Origin: Marivita lacus
GTDB taxonomy: Bacteria; Pseudomonadota; Alphaproteobacteria; Rhodobacterales; Rhodobacteraceae
Direction of reading: 5' to 3'
Assembly: GCF_014637725.1 (NCBI RefSeq)
Contig: NZ_BMFC01000001.1
Span: forward strand, 808,632 to 872,631
Length of the DNA: 64,000 nucleotides
The stretch's first letter is position 1; each line of letters starts with the position of its first letter. Shown here piece by piece: positions 37,917-46,497 of this stretch. The notes under the pieces were generated by a model. The model was not told the DNA's origin. It saw only the letters and a list, made by a program, of their open reading frames with translations, and ran no database searches. Made by a program: the position numbers and the translations under genes.

Positions 37917-38900
37917 TCATCCACCGTGGATCATGTCGGCACCGATCGATGCGCCCGCATTTTCGGTGAACCACCGGGCCGCGCCGGGGTGCCACTTCAT
38001 GACGGTGTTGCGATCCCAGAACTCCGGGAGAGTCGAGCGTGCCGCGCGGTGCGTGTTCACCATCCGCTCGTTGTCGGACATGACCGCGTTTACCACTTCA
38101 TAGACGAAGGTTTCGGGCAGATCGCAGTTCGCGATTGCGAAGTTCCACATCGACACGGACCGTGCAGGCGCTTCGAGTGTTGTGTAGGCATCCGCCGAGA
38201 TGTCGAAATTCGCGACCGGGAAGGCTGCAGTGATCTGCGCCTGCTCTTCTTCGGTGAACTCGATGATGTTGATATCCGTCTGCACTTCGAGCTGCGACAC
38301 GGCAGGCACAGGAACACCGGCTGCAAAGGCGATCACGTCCAGAAGACCGTCCTGAAGCTGGCCCCCAAGGTCGGACCAGCCGCCATTGCGACGATCAAAG
38401 TTGACGCCCAGTTCTTCCATCATGCGCGGGAAATACGTGTCGGATGTCGACCCTGCAGGGCCAAAGCCAATACGCGCTCCGTCCGGGATGTCGGAGATCG
38501 ATGTGATGCCGGACGACGACAGTGCCGTGACCGAGAACGGCGTCTGGTACATCGGGAACATCGCACAGGCATTGGTCATCGGAAGACCGGGGGCAATCGG
38601 GTTCGAACCGGCAATGGATTCCGCTGCAGGACCCATTGTTGTCATGCCGAAGGGCAGGTCGCCGGTGTGCACCAGCGCCATGTTCTGCATCGGGCCGCCG
38701 GTCACTTCGGCACCGCCAGATACGCCAAGTTCGTCCGCGACGATACCGGCCCAACCAGAGCCGTAGCCGAAATAGGTGCCGCCTTGCGACCCTGTGCCAA
38801 CGGTAAAGCTGTCAGGCCAGCCTGCACGATCCTGGGCGACGGACATCGTCGCGGTAAACGCAGCAACCACGACGGTCCCTGTCAAAGTAGTAAATTTCAT
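37917..38900 (-). CDS. TAXI family TRAP solute-binding protein, system 1
   Basis: This 327-residue periplasmic protein begins MKFTTLTGTVVVAAFTATMSVAQDR, a clear signal peptide cut after about residue 22. The TAXI domain shows VGTGSQGGTYFGYGSGWAGIVADEL, where the SQGGTYF-like loop binds ligand, and GFGPAGSTSDTYFPRMMEELGV. GGAGG precedes the ATG. It delivers its ligand to the fused permease encoded downstream. LysR lies upstream in the same direction, so the LysR protein may control it. The ligand is likely a carboxylate or amino acid, but the sequence alone does not show which. Confidence 0.93.
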   Translation of the reverse strand: MKFTTLTGTVVVAAFTATMSVAQDRAGWPDSFTVGTGSQGGTYFGYGSGWAGIVADELGVSGGAEVTGGPMQNMALVHTGDLPFGMTTMGPAAESIAGSNPIAPGLPMTNACAMFPMYQTPFSVTALSSSGITSISDIPDGARIGFGPAGSTSDTYFPRMMEELGVNFDRRNGGWSDLGGQLQDGLLDVIAFAAGVPVPAVSQLEVQTDINIIEFTEEEQAQITAAFPVANFDISADAYTTLEAPARSVSMWNFAIANCDLPETFVYEVVNAVMSDNERMVNTHRAARSTLPEFWDRNTVMKWHPGAARWFTENAGASIGADMIHGG

Positions 38901-39014
38901 TGTTTTCCTCCACTATGTGCGTTCTTCGGGCGCTTTTTTGATTTTGCGTCCCATAGCGGATTGGTCCGCGACGCGTGGCGTAAGGCTACAGGCAAGCAAA
39001 TCATCAATTCAAGG

Positions 39015-39038
39015 TAAAAGACCCCAACTTGGCGGGGT
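39015..39038 (-). terminator. Possible terminator after the LysR gene
   Basis: On the minus strand ACCCC (39038-39034) pairs with GGGGT (39025-39021) around an 8-base loop, followed by CTTTTA. The stem is short, so the call is tentative. Confidence 0.42.
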
Positions 39039-39043
39039 TTAAT

Positions 39044-39062
39044 TATTCAATAAATTTGAATA
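39044..39062. promoter_or_regulatory. LysR-type operator candidate
   Basis: TATTCA-N7-TGAATA is a perfect dyad containing T-N11-A, the generic LysR-type box. It lies between the LysR gene and the TAXI binding-protein gene it may control. Confidence 0.4.
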
Positions 39063-39080
39063 GTAAGTTTTTTGACTGCC

Positions 39081-39992
39081 TCAAGCCGTCTGCGCAAGCG
39101 CAGAAAGCCGGTTCTTGAGCACGTTCAGGAACGCGTCCCGGGCCGGGTGACGGGCATCCCGAACCCAGACGGCGGACAGGGCGAGACGGTTGCGCGCAGA
39201 CTCGGGCAGTTCAAGCGAAACGAAGCTGACGCCACCGACTGCCAGACGCGACGCCCAGCGTGGGACGATGGCAAGACCGATACCCGTGCTGACCAGGCTG
39301 ACAATGGTCTGCTTTTCCTCTGCAATCTGCGCAACCCGCGCGGTGAGCCCCGCTTCGAGGAACAGCTTCATCGTCAGGTCATGGCTGTGGGGGCGTGAAT
39401 TGCGTTCGGGTACGATCAAGGGCGCATCCGCCATGTCTTCGACCGTCACGGTTTTTCTTGTTGCCAGCGGATGGTCCTCCGGCACGGCAACAACTGCCGT
39501 TTCATAGAATAGATGATGGTAGACAAGCCGCGCATCGCGCACTTCGGGTGGGCGCACAATTGCGATGTCGAGACGGCCAGACAACAGCCTTGGGACAAGG
39601 CGGATGGTTTTCTGTTCGAGCAGCTCGACATCGATGTCGGAGTGAAGCTCGCGGAAATGCGGCAGAAGCTGCGGCATCAGGCCTGCTGCGGCGCTGTCGA
39701 TGGCTCCGATCCGCAGGATCGATGCCTGATCCTGACGGTTCTCGCGAAAGCTTGCCTCGAGCCTGTCGGCCTGTTCGACGATGTCGCGCGCCGCCTCGAC
39801 AAAGGTGCGACCCGCCTCCGTCAACGACACGTTTCGGGTCGTTCTGATCAACAGTCGGGTGCCAAGACTGTCTTCGAGCAACTTGATATGACGACCCAAT
39901 GACGCGGGCAGCATGTCCAGGTTTTGCGCGGCCCGACCGAAGTGAAGCGTGTCGGTCACTGCGATAAGGCATCTGAGTTGACGTAATTCCAT
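39081..39992 (-). CDS. LysR family transcriptional regulator
   Basis: This 303-residue regulator begins MELRQLRCLIAVTDTLHFGRAAQNLDMLPASLGRHIKLLEDSLG, the winged helix-turn-helix of the family. The effector-binding domain spans about residues 90-295 (RIGAIDSAAAGLMPQLLPHFRELHSDIDVEL, GIGLAIVPRWAS). It is divergent from the tartrate-dehydrogenase-like gene and upstream of the TAXI-TRAP system 1 genes, so it likely controls one or both in response to a catabolic intermediate. Confidence 0.93.
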   Translation of the reverse strand: MELRQLRCLIAVTDTLHFGRAAQNLDMLPASLGRHIKLLEDSLGTRLLIRTTRNVSLTEAGRTFVEAARDIVEQADRLEASFRENRQDQASILRIGAIDSAAAGLMPQLLPHFRELHSDIDVELLEQKTIRLVPRLLSGRLDIAIVRPPEVRDARLVYHHLFYETAVVAVPEDHPLATRKTVTVEDMADAPLIVPERNSRPHSHDLTMKLFLEAGLTARVAQIAEEKQTIVSLVSTGIGLAIVPRWASRLAVGGVSFVSLELPESARNRLALSAVWVRDARHPARDAFLNVLKNRLSALAQTA

Positions 39993-40121
39993 TACTGTCC
40001 ATTATTTGATTTTTTTATATGATCTTTGGCGCGTTGTCTTGGGCGGGTCAAGTTGCGATTGTCGCGCCGAACGTCCGGTGCAGCCGTGCCTGACGCGAGG
40101 ACGAGATATCAGGAGAATATG

Positions 40122-41195
40122 ATGCGGACCTACAAAATTGCTGCCATTCCCGCCGATGGCATTGGCCCAGAGGTGATCGACGCGGGCAGCGAAGTCCTGT
40201 CCGTGCTTGCGCAACGCGCCGGGGATGTGCGCTTTGACATGACCTGGTTCGATTGGGGATCCGCCTATTACAAGAAAAACGGCGTGATGATGCCCGAAGA
40301 CGGGTTGGAGCAGCTCAAGCCGTTCGACGCGATCTATTTTGGTGCTGTAGGTGCGCCCGACGTGCCGGATCACATCACGCTCTGGGGCTTGCGTTTGCCG
40401 ATCTGCCAGGGGTTCGACCAATATGCCAATGTGCGCCCGACCAAGATCATTCCGGGTGTCACATCACCCTTGCGGAATGTCGGGGTGGGCGATCTGGATT
40501 GGGTGATCGTGCGCGAAAACTCCGAAGGCGAATATTCGGGGCATGGCGGACGTGCCCACAGGGGCATGCCAGAAGAGGTGGGGACGGAGGTGGCCATCTT
40601 CACGCGGGTTGGCGTGACTCGGATCATGCGCTACGCGTTCAAACTCGCACAGTCGCGTCCGCGCAAATTCCTGACCGTGGTGACCAAATCGAACGCACAG
40701 CGCTTCGGCATGGTCATGTGGGATGAGATCGCGGCAGAAGTGGCGCAGGAATTCCCGGACGTGACATGGGACAAGATGCTGGTCGATGCGATGACCGTGC
40801 GCATGGTCAAGAATCCGCAGTCGCTCGACACGATCGTGGCGACCAACCTTCATGCCGATATCCTTTCGGACCTGGCAGGAGCCCTGGCCGGCTCGCTTGG
40901 CGTCGCACCGACCGCGAATATCGACCCTGAACGCCGGTTTCCGTCCATGTTCGAACCGATCCACGGCTCGGCTTTCGACATCACCGGAAAGGGCATCGCC
41001 AACCCCGTGGCGACATTCTGGACAGCGAGCCAGATGCTCGACCATCTTGGTGAACATGACGCGTCGGCCCGCCTGATGCGCGCAGTCGAAAAGGTCTGCG
41101 CGGACGGTATCCTTACCCCGGATGTCGGTGGAAACGCCACCACCAAGGAGGTGACCGAAGCGGTCTGTGACGCGATCCGTGGCGACAATGCCTGA
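40122..41195 (+). CDS. Tartrate dehydrogenase-like/isopropylmalate dehydrogenase family enzyme
   Basis: This 357-residue NAD-dependent beta-decarboxylating dehydrogenase begins MRTYKIAAIPADGIGPEV. Family features are ADGIGPEV, the substrate Arg region LRLPICQGFDQYANVRPTK, VRENSEGEYSGHGG, the Lys/Asp catalytic region VTKSNAQRFGM and the metal-binding D-x3-D in NLHADILSDLAGALAGSLG. This set resembles tartrate dehydrogenase/decarboxylase and related D-malate enzymes more than LeuB or Icd. I chose the second of two adjacent ATGs because AGGAG lies 6 bases upstream. It probably oxidises a hydroxy-dicarboxylate brought in by the flanking TRAP systems. Confidence 0.87.
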   Translation: MRTYKIAAIPADGIGPEVIDAGSEVLSVLAQRAGDVRFDMTWFDWGSAYYKKNGVMMPEDGLEQLKPFDAIYFGAVGAPDVPDHITLWGLRLPICQGFDQYANVRPTKIIPGVTSPLRNVGVGDLDWVIVRENSEGEYSGHGGRAHRGMPEEVGTEVAIFTRVGVTRIMRYAFKLAQSRPRKFLTVVTKSNAQRFGMVMWDEIAAEVAQEFPDVTWDKMLVDAMTVRMVKNPQSLDTIVATNLHADILSDLAGALAGSLGVAPTANIDPERRFPSMFEPIHGSAFDITGKGIANPVATFWTASQMLDHLGEHDASARLMRAVEKVCADGILTPDVGGNATTKEVTEAVCDAIRGDNA

Positions 41196-41213
41196 CCTTC
41201 GGTTCTGGCCATC

Positions 41214-42104
41214 ATGACCGAGTCGCGGTTTCTGCCGGGCTTCAGGCTTGATTGGAAACTGGTGAACGGCGTTCGCATTCACTATGCGAGCGCCGGTGAC
41301 GGTCCGCCGGTGCTGCTGCTGCACGGGCATCCGCAAACCCATGTCGTCTGGCGCAAGATCGCGCCTGATCTTGTGAAGGCGGGCTATAGCGTCGTTGCGT
41401 CGGACCTGCGCGGCTATGGCGACAGCGAAAAGGTGCCAAGCCATGCGCCGCATCATCCTTATGCCAAGCGCGAGATGGCGAAGGATCAGGTCGCACTGAT
41501 GCGTGCCCTTGGGCATGACAGGTTTGCCGTGGTCGGGCATGACCGGGGCGGGCGTGTCGCGCATCGCATGGCGCTGGATCATCCAGAGGCTGTCGACAGG
41601 TTGGTGGTTCTCGATATCGCACCGACACTGACCATGTACGAGCAGACCGATCAGGCATTCGCCACACGCTATTTCTGGTGGTTTTTCCTCATCCAACCCG
41701 AGGATCTGCCGGAACGGATGATCGGGTCTGACCCGGAATACTTCTTGCGGCGTCACATCGGCGGACAGGTCAAGACACCGGGCGCGATCACCGAAGAGGT
41801 GATGGGCGAATACCTTCGTAGCTACCGCGACCCGGCAACCATCCATGCGATCTGCGAAGACTACCGTGCCGCTGCAACGATCGACCTTGACCATGACCGA
41901 GCCGACCGGGAGCGAAAAATCGACGCCCCGGTGCTGGCGATCTGGGGTGACAAGGGCGTGGTCGGGGAGTTGTACGACGTGACACGGACATGGCGGGACA
42001 AGGCCCATTCGGTGCAAGGCCGCGCGCTCGACTGTGGGCATGCCATCCCCGAGGAAGCGCCTCACGCGTTGCTGGACGCGCTGGTCGGGTTTCTTGCCGA
42101 CTGA
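41214..42104 (+). CDS. Alpha/beta hydrolase, fluoroacetate-dehalogenase-like
   Basis: This 296-residue alpha/beta hydrolase contains the oxyanion region LLLHGHPQTHVVW and the nucleophile elbow VVGHDRGGRVAHR, with Asp as nucleophile plus the Arg pair that binds a carboxylate in haloacetate dehalogenases. A late His lies in LDCGHAIPEEAP. Dehalogenases have a halide pocket with His-Trp in a segment like YHWSFLAQP. Here the matching segment is FWWFFLIQP, so the His is replaced by Trp, while CEDYRA keeps the Tyr. It may thus hydrolyse another short acid or ester. It lies 18 bp after the dehydrogenase gene in the same operon. Confidence 0.85.
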   Translation: MTESRFLPGFRLDWKLVNGVRIHYASAGDGPPVLLLHGHPQTHVVWRKIAPDLVKAGYSVVASDLRGYGDSEKVPSHAPHHPYAKREMAKDQVALMRALGHDRFAVVGHDRGGRVAHRMALDHPEAVDRLVVLDIAPTLTMYEQTDQAFATRYFWWFFLIQPEDLPERMIGSDPEYFLRRHIGGQVKTPGAITEEVMGEYLRSYRDPATIHAICEDYRAAATIDLDHDRADRERKIDAPVLAIWGDKGVVGELYDVTRTWRDKAHSVQGRALDCGHAIPEEAPHALLDALVGFLAD

Positions 42105-42217
42105 CGGCATTGCCGCATTGCCTTGTGGGCCTGCGGTCTGGCTGGAACGGATTGTGGCCGGACAGCACCGCGATTTATCGCTGACTCTGCTCCCTGTCAT
42201 TCGCTATAGATTGCAGC

Positions 42218-43972
42218 ATGACCGACACGCTGACAAAGCCGTCCCCACATACCGGAGACCCGTCGTCGCGGCGGGGGCTGTTCCTGCTGGCAGCGGTGCT
42301 TGGTCTGTGCGTAATCGCCATTGGCAGCTACCTAGTGCTGGCGTCCTACTTCTTGAGAACCGAAGCCGCGCAGACGCCCGAACGAGCGCAATTCTTTGCT
42401 TCGTCCATCGACGACGCGCTCACCCGGCTTGAACATCTGCCATATGTTCTGTCGATCGACGAAAGTACGGTGAACGCCTTGGTGACGGGCGAAACCGCCG
42501 AACTGAATCCAATACTTGCCGACATCGCTTCGCGTGCCGGGGCCGAGTTCGTTTTTGTGCTCGACCTCAATGGCAAGACGGTTGCGTCTTCGAACTATCG
42601 CGACACCGACAGCCTTGTCGGGAAATACTACACCTTTCGCCCGTATTTCCGCGATGCCGTCGTGGGCGGTGCCGGTCGGTTCTACGCGGTTGGCGTCACC
42701 ACCGGCAGGCCGGGTTATTTTATTGCCGAACCTGTGCGAGATGAGACAGGCACGATCCAGGGGGTCGTGACCGTCAAGATCGGGTTCAACGACCTGAACC
42801 GTGCGCTGTCGGGCAATGGCGAGCTGGTACTGGTGGCGGATGAACAAGGGGTCGTGCTGGCCAGTTCCGATCCCGATTTGATCTACGGCTACATGGCTCC
42901 GCTGTCCGATGGGGACCGCCGCACACTGGCAGAGCAGCAGCAATTCGGGGGCGAGACCCTGTTTCCATTAGACTGGACACCTGAAAGTGATCGTCGTGCG
43001 CGACTTGACGGGACGGCTTATGTCTGGACCAAGGCCGATCTCGAAGAAGAGGACTGGTCGCTCCACCTTTTGTCCGAGGTGCGCAATTCCCGCAGGCAAG
43101 CGCTGTTATACGTCGCCGGCGGCTTGATGACGCTTTTGCTGCTGACAGTGGCGGCGTCGGTCTATCGCGCGGCGCAGCTGCGCAGTGCGTTGGCGCTTTC
43201 GAACGCGGATCGCAAACGTCTGACCCGCGAGATCGAGGAACGGCGCAACACCGAGAAGAAACTGGAATCCGCGCGCAGCGAACTGGCGCAGAAGGAGCAG
43301 CTTGCCGCCCTTGGACAATTGTCGGCCTCGATCACCCACGAACTGGGACAGCCGATTTCCGCGATGCGCAATTACCTTGTCGCGGAAGAGATTGCCGCCA
43401 ATGCCGAACCGAACGCGCTCTGGCCGCAGCTCTCCGGGTTGCTCGACCGGATGCAGCGTATCGTCGATCAATTGCGGTTGTTCGGACGCACATCCGCCAC
43501 AGGTGCAACTGCCTTTCCGGTGCAGGAGACCGTGATCGCCGCTGCCCAGCTGGTGCAGCACACGGCGCGTGAGGTTGGCACCCGATTGACCTTTGACATG
43601 CCCGAAGAGCCGGTCATGGTGCGTGGACGCCCCGAGCGGTTCGAGCAGGTGATCGTTAATGTCCTGCGCAACGCGATCGACGCGACTGAAGGCATGGACG
43701 AAGGCGTGGTCGATCTTTCGATGGCTGAACGGGACGACACAGTGGTTGTGCGAATCGAGGACAACGGACACGGGCTGGGGGATTTGAACATCGCCGATCT
43801 GAGCAAACCGTTCTTCAGCACCAAGCCTTCCGGCAAGGGCATGGGGCTTGGTCTTGCCATATCGGGTCAGATCATCAACGAGATGGGGGGAACGCTGCAT
43901 GCGGAAAACAAAGCGGATCGCGGGGCCGTTTTCATGATCACGGTTCCCACGCAGGCTGCGTCAAATGGCTGA
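42218..43972 (+). CDS. DctB-like sensor histidine kinase
   Basis: This 584-residue inner-membrane kinase has a first membrane helix (about residues 22-46), a periplasmic dCache-type sensor with VGKYYTFRPYFRDA typical of C4-dicarboxylate sensors, and a second helix (about residues 290-315). A coiled linker leads to the HisKA box SASITHELGQPISAMRNYL with His374, then the ATPase boxes NVLRNAIDAT, DNGHGLGD and GKGMGLGLAIS. It likely senses the TRAP substrate outside the cell and phosphorylates the next protein. The stop overlaps the regulator start by 8 bp. Confidence 0.92.
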   Translation: MTDTLTKPSPHTGDPSSRRGLFLLAAVLGLCVIAIGSYLVLASYFLRTEAAQTPERAQFFASSIDDALTRLEHLPYVLSIDESTVNALVTGETAELNPILADIASRAGAEFVFVLDLNGKTVASSNYRDTDSLVGKYYTFRPYFRDAVVGGAGRFYAVGVTTGRPGYFIAEPVRDETGTIQGVVTVKIGFNDLNRALSGNGELVLVADEQGVVLASSDPDLIYGYMAPLSDGDRRTLAEQQQFGGETLFPLDWTPESDRRARLDGTAYVWTKADLEEEDWSLHLLSEVRNSRRQALLYVAGGLMTLLLLTVAASVYRAAQLRSALALSNADRKRLTREIEERRNTEKKLESARSELAQKEQLAALGQLSASITHELGQPISAMRNYLVAEEIAANAEPNALWPQLSGLLDRMQRIVDQLRLFGRTSATGATAFPVQETVIAAAQLVQHTAREVGTRLTFDMPEEPVMVRGRPERFEQVIVNVLRNAIDATEGMDEGVVDLSMAERDDTVVVRIEDNGHGLGDLNIADLSKPFFSTKPSGKGMGLGLAISGQIINEMGGTLHAENKADRGAVFMITVPTQAASNG

Positions 43973-45302
43973 GCACTTCCGCGCCCTCATTGTCGATGAC
44001 GATGCCGAAATGCGGCAGTCTCTGGCGGTTCTGCTGGAACGCTCCGATTGGGTGGTCGATGCCGTTGGCAGCGCGCAGGTCGCATTGTCACGGATCGTGG
44101 CGACCGCACCTGACGTGGTCCTGTCCGATGTCCGCATGCCCGGCATGTCCGGTCTTGAACTGCTGGACGAAATGTCAAGGCGGCCCGCTCCGCCGCTGGT
44201 CCTGATCTCGGCGCATGGCGATATTCCGATGGCGGTGGATGCCATCCAGAACGGCGCCTATTCGTTCCTCGAAAAACCGTTCGAGCCGCGACGGTTGTTG
44301 ACCGTTCTGAAACACGCAGCTGAACAGCACCGTCTGTCGGACATGACCAAGCGGATGCGCGAACAGCTTGTGTCGCTCTCCGGTCTGGACCGCGTGTTAT
44401 TGGGCAGCGATCTGCGGGTCGCGGAACTCAAGGCTGAAGCTGTCGATCTGGCATTGTCGGATGCACCCGTGCTGATCACCGGGGAAACCGGGACGGGCAA
44501 GGAATTGGTGGCGCGGGCGCTGCACCGGCTGGGCCCGAGGCGCGACAAGGAATTCGTGGCGCTCAATTGTGCGACGCTGGCGCCTGACCGTGTGGAAGAG
44601 CAGATGTTTGGAACAGCCGAAACGCTGCTTGGCAGTTTCCGCAAGGCAGATGGCGGGACATTGTTTCTGGACGAGGTCGCGGCCTGTCCGATCCCGGTGC
44701 AGATCAAGCTGCTGCGCGCGATGGAAACGGGTGTGATCCAGCCTGTGGGCACTGACGCAGAGATCCAGACCGATGTCCGCATCGTGGCTGCCACGAACGA
44801 GGATCTGGCCCCTCTGGTGGATGCCGGTCTGTTTCGCGCGGATTTCCTGTTTCGCCTGAATGCGTTTGAACTTCGCCTGCCTCGTTTGATCGACCGAGGC
44901 GACGACATTGTCATGCTTTACGAGCATTTCGTCAGCCAGTTTTGCGAAACCTACGAGATCAGCCCCATCGAGATCACGTCCGAGGACGCGGCGGCCCTGC
45001 TGGCCCATGGCTGGCCCGGCAATGTCCGAGAGCTGCGCCATGTCGCCGAACGCCGGGTTCTGGCCGCGCGCCGGGGCGGTGGATCGGTGGCCGAAGCGCT
45101 GCGGACCGACGATCTGATCGACGATGTTCCCGCAACCCTGCGCGAGGCCGTGGCGCGGTTTGAAAAGACTCTGATCTCGCAGGCGATCTCGAACCATGGC
45201 GGGCGTATGGATGCCGTGGCCGAGGCGCTGGGCATCGGGCGGCGCACGCTGAACGACAAGATCGTCAAGCTGGGCCTCGAGAAATCCAAGCTGCTTGAAT
45301 GA
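43965..45302 (+). CDS. DctD-like AAA+ response regulator lacking the GAFTGA loop
   Basis: This 445-residue regulator has a receiver domain (acidic residues 11-13, phospho-acceptor Asp55, Lys104). The AAA+ domain has Walker A GETGTGKE at 173-180 and Walker B GGTLFLDE at 230-237. A Fis-type helix-turn-helix forms the end (GRMDAVAEALGIGRRTLNDKI). Unusually, the stretch between MFG and GGTLFLDE reads TAETLLGSFRKAD; the GAFTGA motif that contacts sigma54 is missing. Known proteins with such loss (for example Rhodobacter capsulatus NtrC and TyrR) act with sigma70. It probably activates the TRAP operon that follows. Confidence 0.92.
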   Translation: MAEHFRALIVDDDAEMRQSLAVLLERSDWVVDAVGSAQVALSRIVATAPDVVLSDVRMPGMSGLELLDEMSRRPAPPLVLISAHGDIPMAVDAIQNGAYSFLEKPFEPRRLLTVLKHAAEQHRLSDMTKRMREQLVSLSGLDRVLLGSDLRVAELKAEAVDLALSDAPVLITGETGTGKELVARALHRLGPRRDKEFVALNCATLAPDRVEEQMFGTAETLLGSFRKADGGTLFLDEVAACPIPVQIKLLRAMETGVIQPVGTDAEIQTDVRIVAATNEDLAPLVDAGLFRADFLFRLNAFELRLPRLIDRGDDIVMLYEHFVSQFCETYEISPIEITSEDAAALLAHGWPGNVRELRHVAERRVLAARRGGGSVAEALRTDDLIDDVPATLREAVARFEKTLISQAISNHGGRMDAVAEALGIGRRTLNDKIVKLGLEKSKLLE

Positions 45303-45304
45303 TC

Positions 45305-45347
45305 CCTGCGGATTTCCGCAAGCGGCGATGTCGCTAACCTGCGGATT
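45305..45347 (+). promoter_or_regulatory. Direct repeat upstream of TAXI system 2, possible regulator site
   Basis: CCTGCGGATT occurs at 45305-45314 and 45338-45347, 33 bp apart (about three helical turns). The first copy is part of the palindrome TGCGGA-TT-TCCGCA. It is positioned between the regulator gene and the binding-protein gene it may control. Confidence 0.4.
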
Positions 45348-45423
45348 GTTTCCTACCCCTTTTTGCATTCCTGTGCCTAAGGTGTCCTCAGCGCTACTAA
45401 GGTGCACATACCGGGAGGACTTC

Positions 45424-46434
45424 ATGAAACACTTCAAGACCGCCGCTCTTGCGGCGACCATCGCTCTATCCGGCCTTGCCGCTCACGCGCAGGACGAGGG
45501 CGGCAGCTACATTCTCACAACAGCTTCGACGGGTGGTACCTACTATCCGGTCGGTGTGGCCCTGGCGACGCTGGCGAAGGTCAAGCTTGAACCGACCCAG
45601 AAGATCGGCATGTCCGCGATCAGCTCTGCGGGCTCTGGCGAAAACATCCGCCTGCTGCGTGAAGACGAAGCGCAGTTCGCAATCCTGCAGGGTCTGTTTG
45701 GCTACTACGCCGCGACAGGCACAGGCCCGATTGCAGAGGTTGGTCCGCAGGAAAACCTGCGTTCCGTGTCCATGCTGTGGCAGAACGTCGAACACTTCGT
45801 CGTGTCGTCTGACGTGGCCCCGACCGGCACTCTGGCCGACATGGTCGCGCTCAAGGGCGAAGGCATGGCAATGGGTGCGCAGAACTCCGGCACGATCGAT
45901 TCGAACAGAACGATCCTGTCCGGCTTCGGCGTTGACATCGATACCGATTACGAACTGGTCTATGGCGGATACGGTCCGGCTGCAGAGGCGTTGCAGAACG
46001 GTCAGGTCAAGGGTCTTGGTGCCCCAGGCGGCGTGCCTGTCGGTGCGATCAGCCAGTTGATGGCCTCGGCTGGCGACGGCGTCACGCTTTTGAGCCTGAC
46101 CGATGAAGAAGTGGCCATGGCGGATTCGGATCGCGGTCTGTGGACACCCTACACCATTCCGGCGGGATCTTATCCGGGGCAGGACACGGATGTGCAGACA
46201 GTCGCACAGCCGAACTTCCTTGCCACAAACGCGGATATCCCCGAGGAGCATGTCTACCAGATCACCAAGGCGATCTATGAAAACCTGCCGTTCCTGCAGG
46301 CGATCCACCCGGCGACAAAGGTGATGAGCCTCGAAAGCGCGATTGCGGGTCTGCCGCTGCCGTTGCACCCCGGCGCGCTGCGCTATTACCAGGAAGTCGG
46401 CCTCGATGTTCCCGAACGCCTGATCGCCAACTGA
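45424..46434 (+). CDS. TAXI family TRAP solute-binding protein, system 2
   Basis: This 336-residue periplasmic protein begins MKHFKTAALAATIALSGLAAHAQDEGG, with signal peptide cleavage after AHA. The TAXI ligand-binding loop reads TASTGGTYYPVGVALATL, and later ISSAGSGENIRLLREDEAQFAI is typical. GGGAGG lies upstream of the ATG at 45424, which places the signal sequence at the N-terminus; in-frame upstream codons are rejected. It is distinct in sequence from the system 1 protein, so the ligands may differ. It is likely controlled by the DctBD-like pair directly upstream. Confidence 0.93.
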   Translation: MKHFKTAALAATIALSGLAAHAQDEGGSYILTTASTGGTYYPVGVALATLAKVKLEPTQKIGMSAISSAGSGENIRLLREDEAQFAILQGLFGYYAATGTGPIAEVGPQENLRSVSMLWQNVEHFVVSSDVAPTGTLADMVALKGEGMAMGAQNSGTIDSNRTILSGFGVDIDTDYELVYGGYGPAAEALQNGQVKGLGAPGGVPVGAISQLMASAGDGVTLLSLTDEEVAMADSDRGLWTPYTIPAGSYPGQDTDVQTVAQPNFLATNADIPEEHVYQITKAIYENLPFLQAIHPATKVMSLESAIAGLPLPLHPGALRYYQEVGLDVPERLIAN

Positions 46435-46450
46435 TCCACACGGATTCAGC

Positions 46451-46473
46451 CAGCCCGCGCTTTTTGCGGGCTG
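46451..46473 (+). terminator. Intra-operon hairpin between TAXI binding protein and permease genes (system 2)
   Basis: CAGCCCGC (46451-46458) and GCGGGCTG (46466-46473) form an 8 bp stem with loop GCTTTTT. No T tract follows. It matches the position of the system 1 hairpin and probably limits read-through or stabilises the upstream transcript. Confidence 0.6.
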
Positions 46474-46497
46474 GTCCTCTGATGTTTGGGTGGGACC

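Noticed and set aside
40464-42200. Minus-strand open frame of 578 codons
   Set aside because: It is antisense to the tartrate-dehydrogenase-like and hydrolase genes, both well supported.
45381-45394. GG-N10-GC spacing resembling a sigma54 promoter before TAXI system 2
   Set aside because: Only the dinucleotides match, the rest of TGGCAC-N5-TTGC is absent, and the adjacent regulator lacks GAFTGA.
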